From assembly GCF_002999335.1 (NCBI RefSeq), contig NW_020312053.1:62001-126000 (forward strand): a stretch of 64,000 bases of DNA, read 5' to 3'. Numbering within the stretch: the stretch's first letter is position 1; each line of letters begins with the position of its first letter. Under the pieces are notes generated by a model, which was given only the letters and a program-made list of their open reading frames with translations, was not told where the DNA came from and searched no databases. Source of the stretch: Cyclospora cayetanensis (lineage: Eukaryota; Apicomplexa; Conoidasida; Eucoccidiorida; Eimeriidae). The position numbers and the translations under genes are program-made. Below are positions 42,301-53,849 of this stretch, piece by piece.

Positions 42301-45300
42301 CTCCGTTTCCTTCGCTTGGATCACTTCTCACAAAGCCCTTAAATTATGGGCCTGCCCCCTCCAGACTCCATCAGCAAAATACTCTAGGCAGTGGCTAGAA
42401 TGGACATCATTTTTGCCGTAGTCAATGCTGTGTTTACTGTAACGGTGGCTAACGTTATATGAGTAAGTCATCCGATGTGGCGAGGAGTAGGAAAGCCACT
42501 GTAGATCACTTTAAATCTTTCCTATCTATCAAGCCAGCAACTTGCATTATGCGAATAGTTCTAGGCCCTTCATTTACTTGCCATCCTGTGTCTTCCCTTT
42601 GCCCAGATTGACCTTGTGTTCTCCTTGTGTTGCCTTGCGCACTCTGCTCACCATAAACCCTCGAATGTTGGAACGAAATCCCTCGCTGGGGCTTTGGACC
42701 TAACAAAGATTAAATATACTGATCACGTGACTTTAATATTCTAGCAGAGAAACCGCATTTAGAGGTTGCTGCTACTAAAAGAGTCCTGTGTTCTGTATAT
42801 TCTGAAGAAGTTATACCTGATTGGTGCGCCGAGTGTGGTTTTTTCCCGAAACAATGCACGTTTAGTGAACCAGGACAGTTCAATAGCGCGTCAGTTCACA
42901 CTGGCATATATTGTACGACCTAATCCTCACAAATCTGCAGAAGGATTTGATACTCTTGAATTCAACTTCTTCCACCACAGACGGTCCAAAATGCTGGAGC
43001 GAACCCAAAATAATTCTGTGCGTATGTAGTAGAAGCTCCTCAAATTGTGCGACAACTGCTCTTGAAGGGCCGCTGTGTTCCAGAATGCATTAGTTTTTAC
43101 GGGACAAATCTCCAAGACAAAGAATCCTTCATGACTTCAACGCGAGATGTAGTGCCTCTATCGTTCCTCTAGGAGCCCGGGCCCAAATAAAATAAGACTG
43201 CATAGCAAAAAAAGCCTAACGCTCTCCGAAACTGTATTCAGCGAATCGCAGTGAACAGCGCGGGCTAGTTTTAGCTCTCCCTTCTTTCGTTACTACTTTG
43301 GGGGCATACGTTATTTTCTCGGTTCGGTTGCACTGTTGACTGAGCAGTGTTCCGACGTCATCCCTACAACAAGCATACTTCATACGCTCCATGGTGACGA
43401 ATGACTTTCTAACTGGTAAGCAGTTCTGTCGCAAGTCCATTCTACTGTACTGGGTGCATCATTATTCGAAGTATCTTAAAACTGCCGATGTACTGCAAAT
43501 ACTGAGCTATGGATACTGTTGCTACAGCCAACATTCCCGCAGCTGCTAGTGCAGCTCGTAATGTCGTTGCAGTGGTCCATAGTGCTATTTCTGTTGATTT
43601 GTAGCAAACCTTACAGCTCCTGCTACTGTTTGCTTAATTTATATTAGTGCTCCCTTTCCAAACAGTTCTAAGGCGAACCCATGCAATATACCGACGACTG
43701 CAATCACGAGTACAACCGTCTTGCCAGTTTTTTTCCTAAGCTTCACATATTCCTTTGAAATGTCAAACGGAGCCTAGCAGATGTAGTGCGTGTCTAGTGA
43801 GAAGACATACTCTTAGTGCATTCATACGTGCAAGCATTGTAAAGCTCCTTCTAGCGTCCGCGCATGGACGACTTGGCGTCTGAACCCGTTCAAAGCTTCA
43901 GAACAAGTTATTTTGTGTCACTTTTGAATGCTTATCCCGTACTTGTGCCATTACCTCATAGCGCACAGTACCAGGGCCGTAGTGGCTGCAAGCTCCATGC
44001 CCAAATAGAAGTTTCTTTGCTTGCTTAATTTTCAAACCTGCTCGTAGTTAAGCTCACCCGCAGTGTTATTCCCTATTGGTGGAATTGTGTGCAACCGCAT
44101 GCAAAGCCTGGAATGGTACTGTATCCCACAGTAATATTAGTAGCGTCGAATTCTTTATTGGCTATTAGTCTTTAAGGCAATGGACCTGAACTAACTTTCT
44201 TCATGGCCCGAGCACCCTGCTAGCCTGAGAGTCAACATGCCTTCTCCAACTTATGTTAGTGCGTAGAACGTTCGAGCTGGCAAAGAGTATTTGGATGAGC
44301 AAGTGTAGTACCAGTTTTCTACAGAGGTGTCTAAAGAGGCCCCTTTCTTAAAGATCGGCACGCAGGAAAGCCAAAAATTTCCCAAAATGGAAGAAACTCA
44401 GGCCAATGCGTGAAGCACTCCTATCTTTCAGGACATGTATCAAGGATAGGGGAGGCTGGAAAGTCGTGAATGCCCACTGATCCAAAGAGAACTAAACTCA
44501 TCATTTTTGAGTGTGCCACACTTGATCGTGTGGGATGAGTGGGGCTATGTCTATGCCCATTACCTACAGCGTTTCAGAGAACAGGCTGTCGAAAAGGCTT
44601 GTGACTGCTAAATAATGCCCATCGGTGCTCACGGACTGTGGTAGGGATGGGTACTTATGTTACTGGAGCAGCCTAACAAAGTCTATCAGTCCTTCCATGA
44701 TCCTTCAGGCCCAGAACTCAGAAAAAGAGGTATTGAAACTGGATGACTTTGCGATCCGCTTCCAGCAGCCAAAAAACGCTATGTCATTCTTACCCCCGGA
44801 AGCCGCAATTAGGCAAGTTTTGTCTGGGGAATTCTTGAAATAACACTTAAAATTACCGTTCTTGGCACTTCAGGTATATTCTTCTCTGTGACCCTGCCAT
44901 TCCAACTCAGTGGCAGGCCAAATTCGTCCCACATTCCTAGCCGATGAAGAGTTCCTACACAACAGAAAAAGACTGCCTTGGATGCGAGAACCCTCCTCAC
45001 TACTCCGCTATTTACGTTCAGCATATTGCTGCCTCTGAGTGGCTTCCTCTGTTGTATCAGCCACTGCTTAATGGTACAAATTCACGCTGACAAGTGCCCA
45101 TGCCTCAGTAGTGACGTCTTCAAGGGAAAAGTGGATAAGCAAGATACAATAGTGCTTAAGGAGGAAAACACAGAAGAGCGAAAGATGGCAACGGAGAAAC
45201 AAAAGCAGGTCCAGCGCTCCGTTCTGCTTTTACAGGAAGCATCATCGACATAGCCCGGATAAACGTGTTGTGGGAGCTGCTGCCGGAGAACCAGTTTGTG

Positions 45301-47220
45301 AGAGCGCTGCTAGGCATGGTCGAGATAACAACCCTTGTCAAAAAGTACACGACATTATCCGTGCACTGCTTCACGGGCTTGCTGAGGTCTCCGCTTGTGC
45401 ATTTATGGTATATACGTGGATTAATGGCAATAACCCGCATTTAGGTTCCAGAGTATTTTCGCACGAATGCGTCTATATAGTCAAAAGTTCAGCTTCTGCT
45501 TATGTAGCGAAATTCCCACCTGCGCCGATTTCTGTCCCAGCTCATGGTACAAATGGTGCCAATCGCTCAAGTTCATAGCACGGGGAAGCGTGTACATAGC
45601 TACATATGTGCTTTCTGTGTATTGGGGCGTCCGTACATACATATGCCGTTTCGCGCGTGCATAGTTTGCATGAACCAGGCGTTCCACCTGCCCCAGTGTT
45701 CCCTTGAGAGTTACTGATCTGCAAGTAGTAGGAGTCGAGAAGATCCCATTCGTGTAATTTTCAGAAGTAACTGCTCGCCGGCTTGATGAAGTGGAAAAGA
45801 CCGACGTCAAAAAGCTTTTCCTCCTTTGTTGTCTCAGTATACCTAAAACGTGAACAGGGGCCGTCCATGGAGCAAGAGCTCGATTAAGGTAGCCAGCAAA
45901 TCCACAAACGATAAGTAACGGCTATTTAGCGAGTGCATCTGTACATGGCCCCATACGATTCATTCAAGGAGGCAAGGGTAAGGAAAATGCCTTCACACCC
46001 AAGCAGCTTCTTTCCGTAGTTTACCAGCCTTGAAACCCGAAGATGCAGCATTACAGCTCAGCAGATCTGCAGAAGAAAAATCATCTCGACTTTCACAGCC
46101 ATCACGTAACGGTTGCACTGCCGTTGACTAACATGTTCAGGGTCCTAAACCTGTCACGCTAGATCAGGGTTAATACCACATGTAAGGCGAATCGAAAGCC
46201 AACCCTTGCATGCATGTACAGGTATCTGTACTTTTTTGCAATCTTTTTATGAATAAGAGCCCCTTGCGTAGACGGCTATCTAAATAGAGAGGCGAAGATG
46301 AATTGGTTTCTAGATGCCCTTTAACCAGAAAACAGATTACAGGGCCTCGAAACAGCGAGCAACAAGCGTTTTAGGGATCTAGCGAGTGCAACTGTCACGC
46401 GCCTTGGTTATGGTGGCATCCGTATTTTAGTATAAATGGTTTGGCTCCGTAAGAAAGAACGTAAACCAGGGGGCGGCTCGCCCGATATGTGCCGTGTCAC
46501 CGTGCAGCGAGCAGACTCCTTTACCATCTGCATCCACAGGCGTTCTTATACCAGGTACTTTGTCGCATTTGCATCTGTGCCTCTTTGCGTGACTCTGCCT
46601 TGAACCCGTTCTCTGAACGTGTCTTGCCCTCTATCTTCCGGCCTTTGCCATATGCCAGCTTGTGTATATAGCGCCGCCTGCGGATCGGCCTCTATTCCGC
46701 CTCTATTCCTAACTTCTTTCTTCTAGGGGCTGAGCTGTGCGTGAGCGTGTGCATGTGTATGTGTATGTGTGTGTGCATGTATGTGTGCATGTGTGCGTCC
46801 TTTATTGTGCCTCTGCTGCTACCCACTACAGCTGTGAAGCCCGCCAGAGTGCTAGGCCGCCTGTCGGAAAATACGACAAAACGCGTGAGACACCCGTGAG
46901 CGTGCTCTCCACGGCTGTGGACTTCGCGGCTTCCTCGCACGCATTAACAGCACAAATCCCTTATTTACAGCGGCGATTGGTGCTTCGGCCAAGGCGGAAG
47001 CTGCTGCTGCTGCACGAGAGCAACGAAAAAAGAGCTGCCGTTACACGCTCAGAGGCAGGCTTTTTTTGAGTATGCCTTCCGCTTTGGCTCGTTGATGCTC
47101 TTCCTCCTGCTGCTGCGTTGGCAGCCTATGCCGCAGTAGCTCGCCATTAAAAGAATGGCTGCTTCCCAAAACAACAGCATGGGCCATTGCTTGGCTTGAT
47201 GCTTCACTAATAGCCGCAGT
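39360..47220. other. Repeat-poor segment, no supportable gene
   Basis: Nearly 8 kb with higher AT content, no HAAR-type triplet runs and no long simple repeat. The longest frames are about 170 codons at 40.8-41.4 kb and are low-plausibility. I see no tRNA, rRNA or transposase signal. It matches the repeat-poor segment class of Eimeria chromosomes. Confidence 0.6.
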
Positions 47221-47228
47221 AGGAGCTG

Positions 47229-48560
47229 CTGGTGTTGCGGCTCCTGGTGCTGCTTCCTTGTGTCAATAAGGCCCTGCCTGCAGCATCAACTCGACAAGGG
47301 AGGACTGCAGCAATGGCAGCAGCGCCAGAGCCAAGTCAAGAAGTATGCCTTGCTGCTGCATGTGCTCGCGCTGTTGACGGTGAAACTTTGGCCCTTCTTG
47401 CCCCTGCTGGCGGCACTCTTCATGTCGCACTGGCTCCCAGAGGCAGCGTGAGTCTCCCGAGTCGTTTCGGTCCACAAGCCGTTCACATTGTTGCAGCAGA
47501 CACCGTGTCTGCGTGGCTGCTGCTCTTGCTGCTCACAAGTCGCAGCCTGATGCAGCTTATTGCGCGCAGAAGAGTCCAAAGAGGCATCCGACTGTTGCAA
47601 CTCGCGCAGTTCGCTGCTGCTCGAGCTGCAGACATCTGGGAAACTCGCACCAGGACACTGCACTTTCGCATGCAGTTCGGCGGAGCATTCTTTCAGCTGC
47701 TGTCGCTGCACTACACACTCAGAAAGTATGTTGCTCAGAGTGTGTTTGCATGCCAGCCTGCCGCTCAACGCCTAAAGACGCTTTTTCTCCATCCGAAGAG
47801 CTTTCCTTGACGACGTGGAGGGTCTCTCCACAGACTCTGTTCACCCCTGCACTGCTCGCGTCGGGAATGCTGCTGCGCTCTCGCATCCTCTTCCTGCAGC
47901 TGCCCACGATGTTGCGCTGCTGCTGCCAACCTTTTTACTCGCAGCAAGCGCTAGCTACCTTGCCTTTCCTAACTCGCCGGAAGAGAGCTGCGACACAGGT
48001 GTTGCTGTTTGCGCTGCTCTTCACGCCGCTGTACCGCCAGCGTTCCCCCATCAGGTTCGGTCCTACTGCTTGTGTCTGCACTGATCCTGATGCAACTGCG
48101 AGTGTTTTTCCTGATGCCGCTGCCGCACAAAAGACCTGCAGGATGACTGACGGGATACCACGCGTCACTTCGGCAGCCGCTAGCACCTGTCCTCTGTAGC
48201 CTTGCTGTGCTGCTGCGTGGCCATGTGCTTCAGGAGGCGCAGCTTCTGCTTTGACGTCGGCATTTGCGCGGTTGCTGTAGATGCTGCTGACTGCTGCTGC
48301 TCGTGCCGTGCAAGATCGTCTCTTCCACCCCGAAATTTTAGGCGCTCTCACTCCTGCAGCATTAATGTGGCATTATTTCAATTGACCTGCAGGCGGAATG
48401 TGGGTGGCGAGTTCCTTGTGCAGTTCTTCCTTCCGTGGACACCCCGAGATGCTGGGCGCGGCTGGATGCTGCGCTCTTCGCAGAGTCAAATCCCTGCGAA
48501 GAGCTCTTGCAGGGCCCCCTTGACACTCAAAGAGACTTTTCTTCGAGAAGAAGTCTTTAG
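47229..48560 (+). CDS. Unknown gene, hydrophobic segments, at least three exons
   Basis: Exon a, about 47,229-47,725, contains AVDGETLALLAPAGGTLHVA, SAWLLLLLLTSRSLMQLIAR and GGAFFQLLSLHYTLRK. It joins in phase 2 to exon b, 47,778-48,054 (RFFSIRRAFLDDVEGLSTD, then HDVALLLPTFLLAASASYLA), ending CAG|GTTCGG. Phase 0 allows a join to 48,393-48,560 (AECGWRVPCAVLPS ... ending RRSL, TAG). Two hydrophobic stretches (about 47,500-47,545 and 47,905-47,955) could be membrane segments. An additional upstream exon near 46.98 kb and one between 48.07 and 48.35 kb are possible. I do not recognise the family. The exon a-b join is the best supported part. Confidence 0.42.
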
Positions 48561-49317
48561 GGAAAGCGTTGGGGGGTGACGAAGGCATGGCGCCGAAGTA
48601 GTCTCCCATCCCTCGCGAGAGGGTCGACAGGGGGCCCTTTGGAGGCCATCGCCACTCCCTCCCTGCAGTCTCGTCACGCAAATTTAAGGATGGCTTTAGA
48701 ATGCTGGCAATTCGTGCATATGAAGGCACGGAAGGAGACAGCACGCTCCCCCATATCCTTGATACAGGTATGGGAGGCTCCCCCTGTAGGCCAGGAACAC
48801 TGAAATTTCTCGCCATGTATGCGTGGGAGACTACAAAAGCCTCTCCAAATCAGCATAACACCTCTGAAAAACTTTAACTCCTAACGTAGACAAGACACCG
48901 TCAGCCTACTCCCACAGGGTCCGTCACTCCCCCCGGACACCCACACTACGCACATTCCAGCCATGGAAAACCATTGAGTTTCATCAAAAAAAGGCACGTA
49001 CAGCAATATCTGCCGGCATTAGTCGGCTTCCTTCTTTTTCGCTGGACTGCGGCAACAAGTGAGTTTTAGTGGCTAGACGCAGAGACCGCAGCGTTACTCG
49101 CGCGCGGCGTCTGTGTATGGTGTAATGACACAGTGCCTCTTCTCGGTCTATGAAGCTAAACATCCTATTTACTGCCGTCTTGTGTAAAGGAGTGGCAGCC
49201 GCAGCGCGGGAAGCTGCAGCGATGACAGCTGGAAGGACCTCTAAGTTCCTCCCTCGCCCCAGCGCAGCGTTGTATATTCGCGCTTCCACGAAACATTGCT
49301 CAGGAACTAATTAAAGC
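48561..49317. other. Spacer, nothing identified
   Basis: About 750 bases with short overlapping frames only; the right part is the 3' flank of the biotin ligase gene on the minus strand. Confidence 0.5.
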
Positions 49318-51129
49318 TCAGCCCCTAAGAAGCCGGCCTGAGCAAAAGGCTTTAAGGGAGCCGTTGGGTAGCCGCAACAGAAGTGCGCCATCAGGCCCAA
49401 GACCCTCCAGTACGCCGCTGTACTTTTCCTCCTGTTGCTGCTGTTGCTGATCTAGCACGACAGACACCAACTCGCCTTTGAAGGCGAGGTGCCTCGCCAC
49501 GACAGATCGAATCGGGCAAAACCCCTCGTTTACGAGCTGCAGTAACAGCTCACACAAATTCTTGTGCAGCATGTCAAGGACTCTTTTAACAGGCATTACC
49601 GCGCGGCTCCGGCTGCTGCTAGCAAAAAAATGCGCAGAGGGGAACGGCCAAATGGCGAAATCTTTCTGCTGCTGCAGCAGCTTCTGCTGCAGCTGTTGAT
49701 GCTGCAACGCTTCACACACATCCGTGCTGCCCTGGTAGCAGCAGTCAGTCATGGGACCTCGAGGGTGTTTGGCAATATTAATGCCAATACCCACCAGCAC
49801 CAACAGCGCATCTCTCTGAGCGCTTCCCGCAGCAGCGACTACATTTTCAGGCGCACTTCCAGCAGTAGCAGCACCTGCCGCCCCCGCCACAGAGACAGCT
49901 CGATTCGTATTTTGACATAAAACGCCTGCAATCTTTTTATTGCCCACAAGAACGTCGTTTACCCATTTGATGTGTGCCCCCTCAATTCCGAGTTGCTGCA
50001 GCACGCGGAGCACGGAGAGTGCAGCGACAAAGGGAAGATGCAGCAGCAGCGGCTGATGCTGCAGCGGCCACTGTAAAACATACGTCGCATGCAGATTCCC
50101 CGCTGAAGATACCCACCGCCGCTCCTCACCAGTCTCGCCGCTGCGCGTACCTACACCCGCCGTCTGCTGCGTTGCAGTGATGCATAAGCAGCGATCCCCC
50201 AAGCCCCATATATCTTGCTGTTGCTGCTGTTGCTGCTGTGCGCCTAGCAGGTGTACATACACCAGCTCATCAAGATGCCGTTCAGCCCACTTTTGCGTGG
50301 AATCCAGAGAATCGAACGAGAGCTCTGTCACGGCAAGAGGGGCTCCTACCGAGACCTCCCTCACGCGTGCAGCCGCGACAGCCACGTCCCCTGTCATTGA
50401 GTGTCTCGGATGCAGCTCGACAGCTGCTGATGCTTCGATCTCGGGGGGATCGCGTGCTCCTGCCTTGCCTGTCATAAGCCAGCGGCCCCTTTGGAAGGAA
50501 GAGAGGTGTCCCCTGGGGGCACCGACACGAGCGGCTGCCCCTGCAGCAACAGATCTGCTGTAGGGTTCTGGGATTTTTGTGGCTAAGAAAGTTTTGCGGC
50601 ATGCTGCATCGAGACAGAGGCTTCGACGGGGCAACCTGCAGGGGGCTTGTGCGGCAGCCTGGTTCGCCAGTCTGCAAGAGCGCGAAAGTCTGAGCAGTTG
50701 CGGCTGGGCAAGGGAGATGTACGCCGCGGAAGGCGGTCTGTCGCTAATCGAGCCGTCTGTAGCAGACCGAAGGGCACATACAAGCGCGCCAATGTTGCTG
50801 TCGGATCTACGGGTGCCGCTGCAGTCCGTGCTACAATGCGGTGCAGGAAGAGTGCAGCTCGGGGCAGCCGAGCTCGGCAGCAGAACCTGTGAGAAGATCA
50901 GAAGAAACAGTGGCCATGCAAGCGCTACGATCCTGTGGAAGTTGCCACCTGCTGCTGGTGAGGACGTTGCTCTTCGTGCTGTTGCCACCACAGTTGCTGA
51001 ACCATTCACATGAAAAAACCCACTCATGAGTTGTTTCATTAGCTCTGAAGTATCATTTCTGGGAATCCCGCCGCCATGGCTGCTGCTACTACTGCTGCTG
51101 GTGCTGCTCCAGCACACGGCACAAGACAT
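49318..51129 (-). CDS. Biotin--[acetyl-CoA carboxylase] ligase, probably organelle-targeted
   Basis: Single exon of 603 codons; ATG at 51,127-51,129, though Met31 or Met35 may be the true start. It attaches biotin to the lysine of carboxylase biotin domains; in apicomplexans the expected substrate is apicoplast acetyl-CoA carboxylase. Catalytic BPL/LplA domain from about residue 270: SLDSTQKWAERHL, TATQQTAGVGTRSG (about 318-331), SSAGNLHATYVLQWP (341-355), IKWVNDVLVGNKKIAGVL (387-404) and VGIGINIAKHP (446-456). A C-terminal domain follows with GELVSVVLD and then GPDGALLLRLPNGSLKAF. N-terminal region: hydrophobic stretch IVALAWPLFLLIFSQVLL (about 67-84), then a Ser/Arg/Ala-rich leader, a layout fitting a bipartite apicoplast signal. 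Oddities: an eight-Gln insert, Val and Thr in place of two Arg of the usual GRGRRG loop, and WVND instead of WPND. Confidence 0.88.
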   Translation of the reverse strand: MSCAVCWSSTSSSSSSSHGGGIPRNDTSELMKQLMSGFFHVNGSATVVATARRATSSPAAGGNFHRIVALAWPLFLLIFSQVLLPSSAAPSCTLPAPHCSTDCSGTRRSDSNIGALVCALRSATDGSISDRPPSAAYISLAQPQLLRLSRSCRLANQAAAQAPCRLPRRSLCLDAACRKTFLATKIPEPYSRSVAAGAAARVGAPRGHLSSFQRGRWLMTGKAGARDPPEIEASAAVELHPRHSMTGDVAVAAARVREVSVGAPLAVTELSFDSLDSTQKWAERHLDELVYVHLLGAQQQQQQQQDIWGLGDRCLCITATQQTAGVGTRSGETGEERRWVSSAGNLHATYVLQWPLQHQPLLLHLPFVAALSVLRVLQQLGIEGAHIKWVNDVLVGNKKIAGVLCQNTNRAVSVAGAAGAATAGSAPENVVAAAGSAQRDALLVLVGIGINIAKHPRGPMTDCCYQGSTDVCEALQHQQLQQKLLQQQKDFAIWPFPSAHFFASSSRSRAVMPVKRVLDMLHKNLCELLLQLVNEGFCPIRSVVARHLAFKGELVSVVLDQQQQQQEEKYSGVLEGLGPDGALLLRLPNGSLKAFCSGRLLRG

Positions 51130-51914
51130 CCGCTGTCGCCTGTTGCTGCCGCTACCAACCTAGTGCTCCTGCGGTCGTCGCCACTTCAAGAAATCGCAGA
51201 ATATGCCACATTTTATACCCAAGTGCCTTGTTTAGCATCTGTAGAGCTGCTGTGGGCTGGAACCCACGCTAGTGGGTCGTCAGTCCTGCTGCTGCTGCTA
51301 CTGCGTGCAAGGGGGCTGGCAGATTTCCGGGGGGAGGGAAGGTGGGTGGGTGCCCGCAGAGAGGCAGCAGCAGCAGCATGAGAAAAAGAAGAATACTGCA
51401 GCGAACGTCATCCAAAATTTGATACAGCTCTCATTTAGTCATGAAAACGCATCCTTCCTCTTGAATCTTAGGCGAATTGGCCGCAACAAGTGCGCCGGAC
51501 GTCACACGGCAAGCGAAGCACGAGGAGCACCGACGACAGTTTCAAGACCACCCTGCATTTTGAACGGAAACTTGGGGTGTGTGTACCCGATCCGCCGCTG
51601 CGGCTGCAGAGAAACTCGTGGGTTTTTTCTTGACAACTTAATGCACTCATAGTTGCTGTTGCTGAGCTGTATTGGAAGGGATGCCTCAGGAGAGCAGGGG
51701 TCGCTGCCGCCGCTGAAGCGAGGAGTGCAGGCGCCCTTGGCCACTGGTCTTCCACTGCAGGCCTCTCAAGAGGTCGCTCCAATCGTGAAAGCGCTTCGTT
51801 TATGAAATATCCGACGCCAGGAGGAACGAGTTCTCCACTTCCTCCGAGAGCATTAGCAACCTGCACCGCCGTGGTGGGCAACATCTTCGCGCTCTTTCGA
51901 AAGAAACACTGGGA
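51130..51914. other. Divergent spacer between biotin ligase and unknown ORF
   Basis: 785 bases holding the 5' flanks of two divergently transcribed genes. Short CAG and CTG runs occur near 51,075-51,110 and 51,285-51,375; no exon is supported. Confidence 0.5.
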
Positions 51915-53849
51915 ATGCGCGAGAAAAACGCCCCCAAACAGAGGGGATTTCGACCATATCTGCAGACATCTGGCTGTCCAGAGGACTCTGCAGCTGTAGC
52001 GTCAGCAGCAGCCGGATTCGCGGGACTAACGTCTGCATCCGTTGGACGCAAGAGGCGATACAGCCAGCACTTAGCCTCCTTTCCGACTACTACCGCAGTG
52101 CCGTCTTCTGCGAAATCTGCCACAACTGGCAAAGCATTTACCCGCAGGTGCTCAGATGCTTTAACCCAGCCCTCAAAACGAGCATTTCTAACTGCGTCAG
52201 AAGGCGCTGCTGTACTACCACGATGTATTTGCCTAGAAGACCCTGTTCACGACACCATCCAGAAGCAGCAGAGGCGGTGTCCTCTACCCTCACTGCCTTT
52301 GCGTCTCCCTCTGAAACTGCTGTTTCCGTACACTATGCCATACCAGCCTACTGCTAGAGAGGCTGCCGCCGCTGCTGCTGCTGCTGGTGCTAAGGGACGC
52401 ACCAGAAAAAAAACGTGTGAACGGAAGGATGCGCTGTGCTCGTCAGAAGGATCCCGCCAAAAAGGCGAGCAGCAATGGCAGGAAGGACAGCAACGGCCCC
52501 CAAGCATCGTGGCGTATACAGCAACTTTGGTGTTGGAAGACGTTCAGACGTTTTGCGAGCAGCAGGTCTACATCGAGTCTTTACCCCACGAGATTCATTT
52601 GCGCACCAAGCATATCAAGAAGCAACCGCAGCGGAAAAGGCAGCCACACAGGTTTACCTCGCTTGCAATTGCCTTAACGTGGCTCCAGAAGCAACTGCAC
52701 GGCGAGGGGGCCATCCTGCCTGCTGCAGCTGGCTGCCTCTGTCGCTCCTACACGCACATGTATGACGGCGTGCAAGAAAAGGCAACAGCCGTCGGCACAG
52801 CGGAGGCGACATGGGAGGCGGCATCGAGACGTGCGGCAAAGGGTGCCACAAGAACGACGCCAGCAGCTCCTTTGTGCATTTCTGCAGCCGCTCTGGAGGC
52901 CTCAACGCGGGAGGCGCACGCTGCACTGCAATTATTCTCCGTCCTTAGGCGGGTGAGAGAGGCGCACAAAGCAGCAGCAGCAGCAGGGGAGGGCAAGCTC
53001 TGCGCCAAGCATGCGCAGAATCCTGCTGCTGCAGCCACAGAGGCAGCTGCAGCGTGGGTGACCGCTGCGGCCGAGATTCCACGCACACTGCAGTGCACTC
53101 GAAGCAGCAGCAGCAGCGGGCATGCGGAGCTGCAGCGCGTTGCTGCTGTGGGGTGCTGCTGCTGTCCTGTGGGGTCTCCCTGGGTGTCTCTATCCGCTTG
53201 GCGCAGCTTCCGCTTGGCGTCACACCCCTCTGTCCGACTGTATGACGTGCTGCTGCTGGCAGCCGCGAAGCGGCGGCTCTTTACTGCGGCAGACACTTCT
53301 CCCGAACCACTGCAGCAGCTCATGGAAGCTTCAGCACTCGTGGCATGCATCGAGCAGAACTCTTCAGCAGCTCCCCTCCCTGCCGCCGCTGCGGTTGCTG
53401 CAGTCGCAGACATCGCCATCCAGTGTGCTGCTGCTGCCGTCCGTGAGTTCGTAGAAAGCGTTCCACTCCACCCGAGAAGCAGCAGCACTAGCACTAGCAC
53501 TAGCACTAGCACTAGCGCTAGCACTAGCACTAGCACTAGCACTAGTACTAGCAGCAGCAGGCGAGTCGCAACGTGGATTTCAGCCCCTAATCCGTTCGCA
53601 GCGGCAGCGAAGACAAGAGAGCATTCTACCAGCAGACATAATCCTGCGCAGCTGCCGCCAGTGTCCCTCGCTTTCTTGATTGTGCTGCCCGAACTGGAGC
53701 TGCTGAGTAACAGCTGCTCAGCAGCAGCAGCAGCAGCAGCAGCAGCCGCCGCCCGCGCATGGGCCTCAGGTGCGCCAGCTGTAGTGCCTCTCGTGGCAGG
53801 AAGAGTGTTCTACAGTGCACCTGCAAAGGCCTGCCTTTTAAAGAAGTAG
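51915..53849 (+). CDS. Low-complexity protein of unknown function
   Basis: Uninterrupted ORF of 644 codons from ATG at 51,915 to TAG at 53,847-53,849. It is rich in Ala, Ser, Gln and Arg. More ordered segments are VAYTATLVLEDVQTFCEQQV, then FTSLAIALTWLQKQL, and SVRLYDVLLLAAAKRRLF. Tracts: poly-Ala near residues 150-165 and 610-620, a Ser/Thr alternating tract near residue 530, several AGC-coded Ser runs. No known domain is recognisable. Its length and freedom from stops amid GC-rich sequence favour a real gene, but part of this openness comes from triplet repeats. An upstream start or extra exon is not excluded. Confidence 0.5.
   Translation: MREKNAPKQRGFRPYLQTSGCPEDSAAVASAAAGFAGLTSASVGRKRRYSQHLASFPTTTAVPSSAKSATTGKAFTRRCSDALTQPSKRAFLTASEGAAVLPRCICLEDPVHDTIQKQQRRCPLPSLPLRLPLKLLFPYTMPYQPTAREAAAAAAAAGAKGRTRKKTCERKDALCSSEGSRQKGEQQWQEGQQRPPSIVAYTATLVLEDVQTFCEQQVYIESLPHEIHLRTKHIKKQPQRKRQPHRFTSLAIALTWLQKQLHGEGAILPAAAGCLCRSYTHMYDGVQEKATAVGTAEATWEAASRRAAKGATRTTPAAPLCISAAALEASTREAHAALQLFSVLRRVREAHKAAAAAGEGKLCAKHAQNPAAAATEAAAAWVTAAAEIPRTLQCTRSSSSSGHAELQRVAAVGCCCCPVGSPWVSLSAWRSFRLASHPSVRLYDVLLLAAAKRRLFTAADTSPEPLQQLMEASALVACIEQNSSAAPLPAAAAVAAVADIAIQCAAAAVREFVESVPLHPRSSSTSTSTSTSTSASTSTSTSTSTSSSRRVATWISAPNPFAAAAKTREHSTSRHNPAQLPPVSLAFLIVLPELELLSNSCSAAAAAAAAAAARAWASGAPAVVPLVAGRVFYSAPAKACLLKK
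53479..53560. repeat. AGCACT hexanucleotide repeat coding Ser-Thr
   Basis: About ten copies of agcact with one agcgct variant, inside the unknown ORF 51915-53849; read in frame it is an alternating Ser-Thr tract flanked by poly-Ser. Confidence 0.9.

Noticed and set aside
36000..47000. Possible degraded retrotransposon or transposase in the repeat-poor segment
   Set aside because: No reverse transcriptase, integrase or transposase motif, no terminal repeats and no target-site duplication could be seen in any frame.
51800..52132. Minus-strand ORF starting MPVVADFAEDGTAVVVG
   Set aside because: Attractive start, but it lies opposite the longer plus ORF 51915-53849 and shows no family motif or splice continuation.
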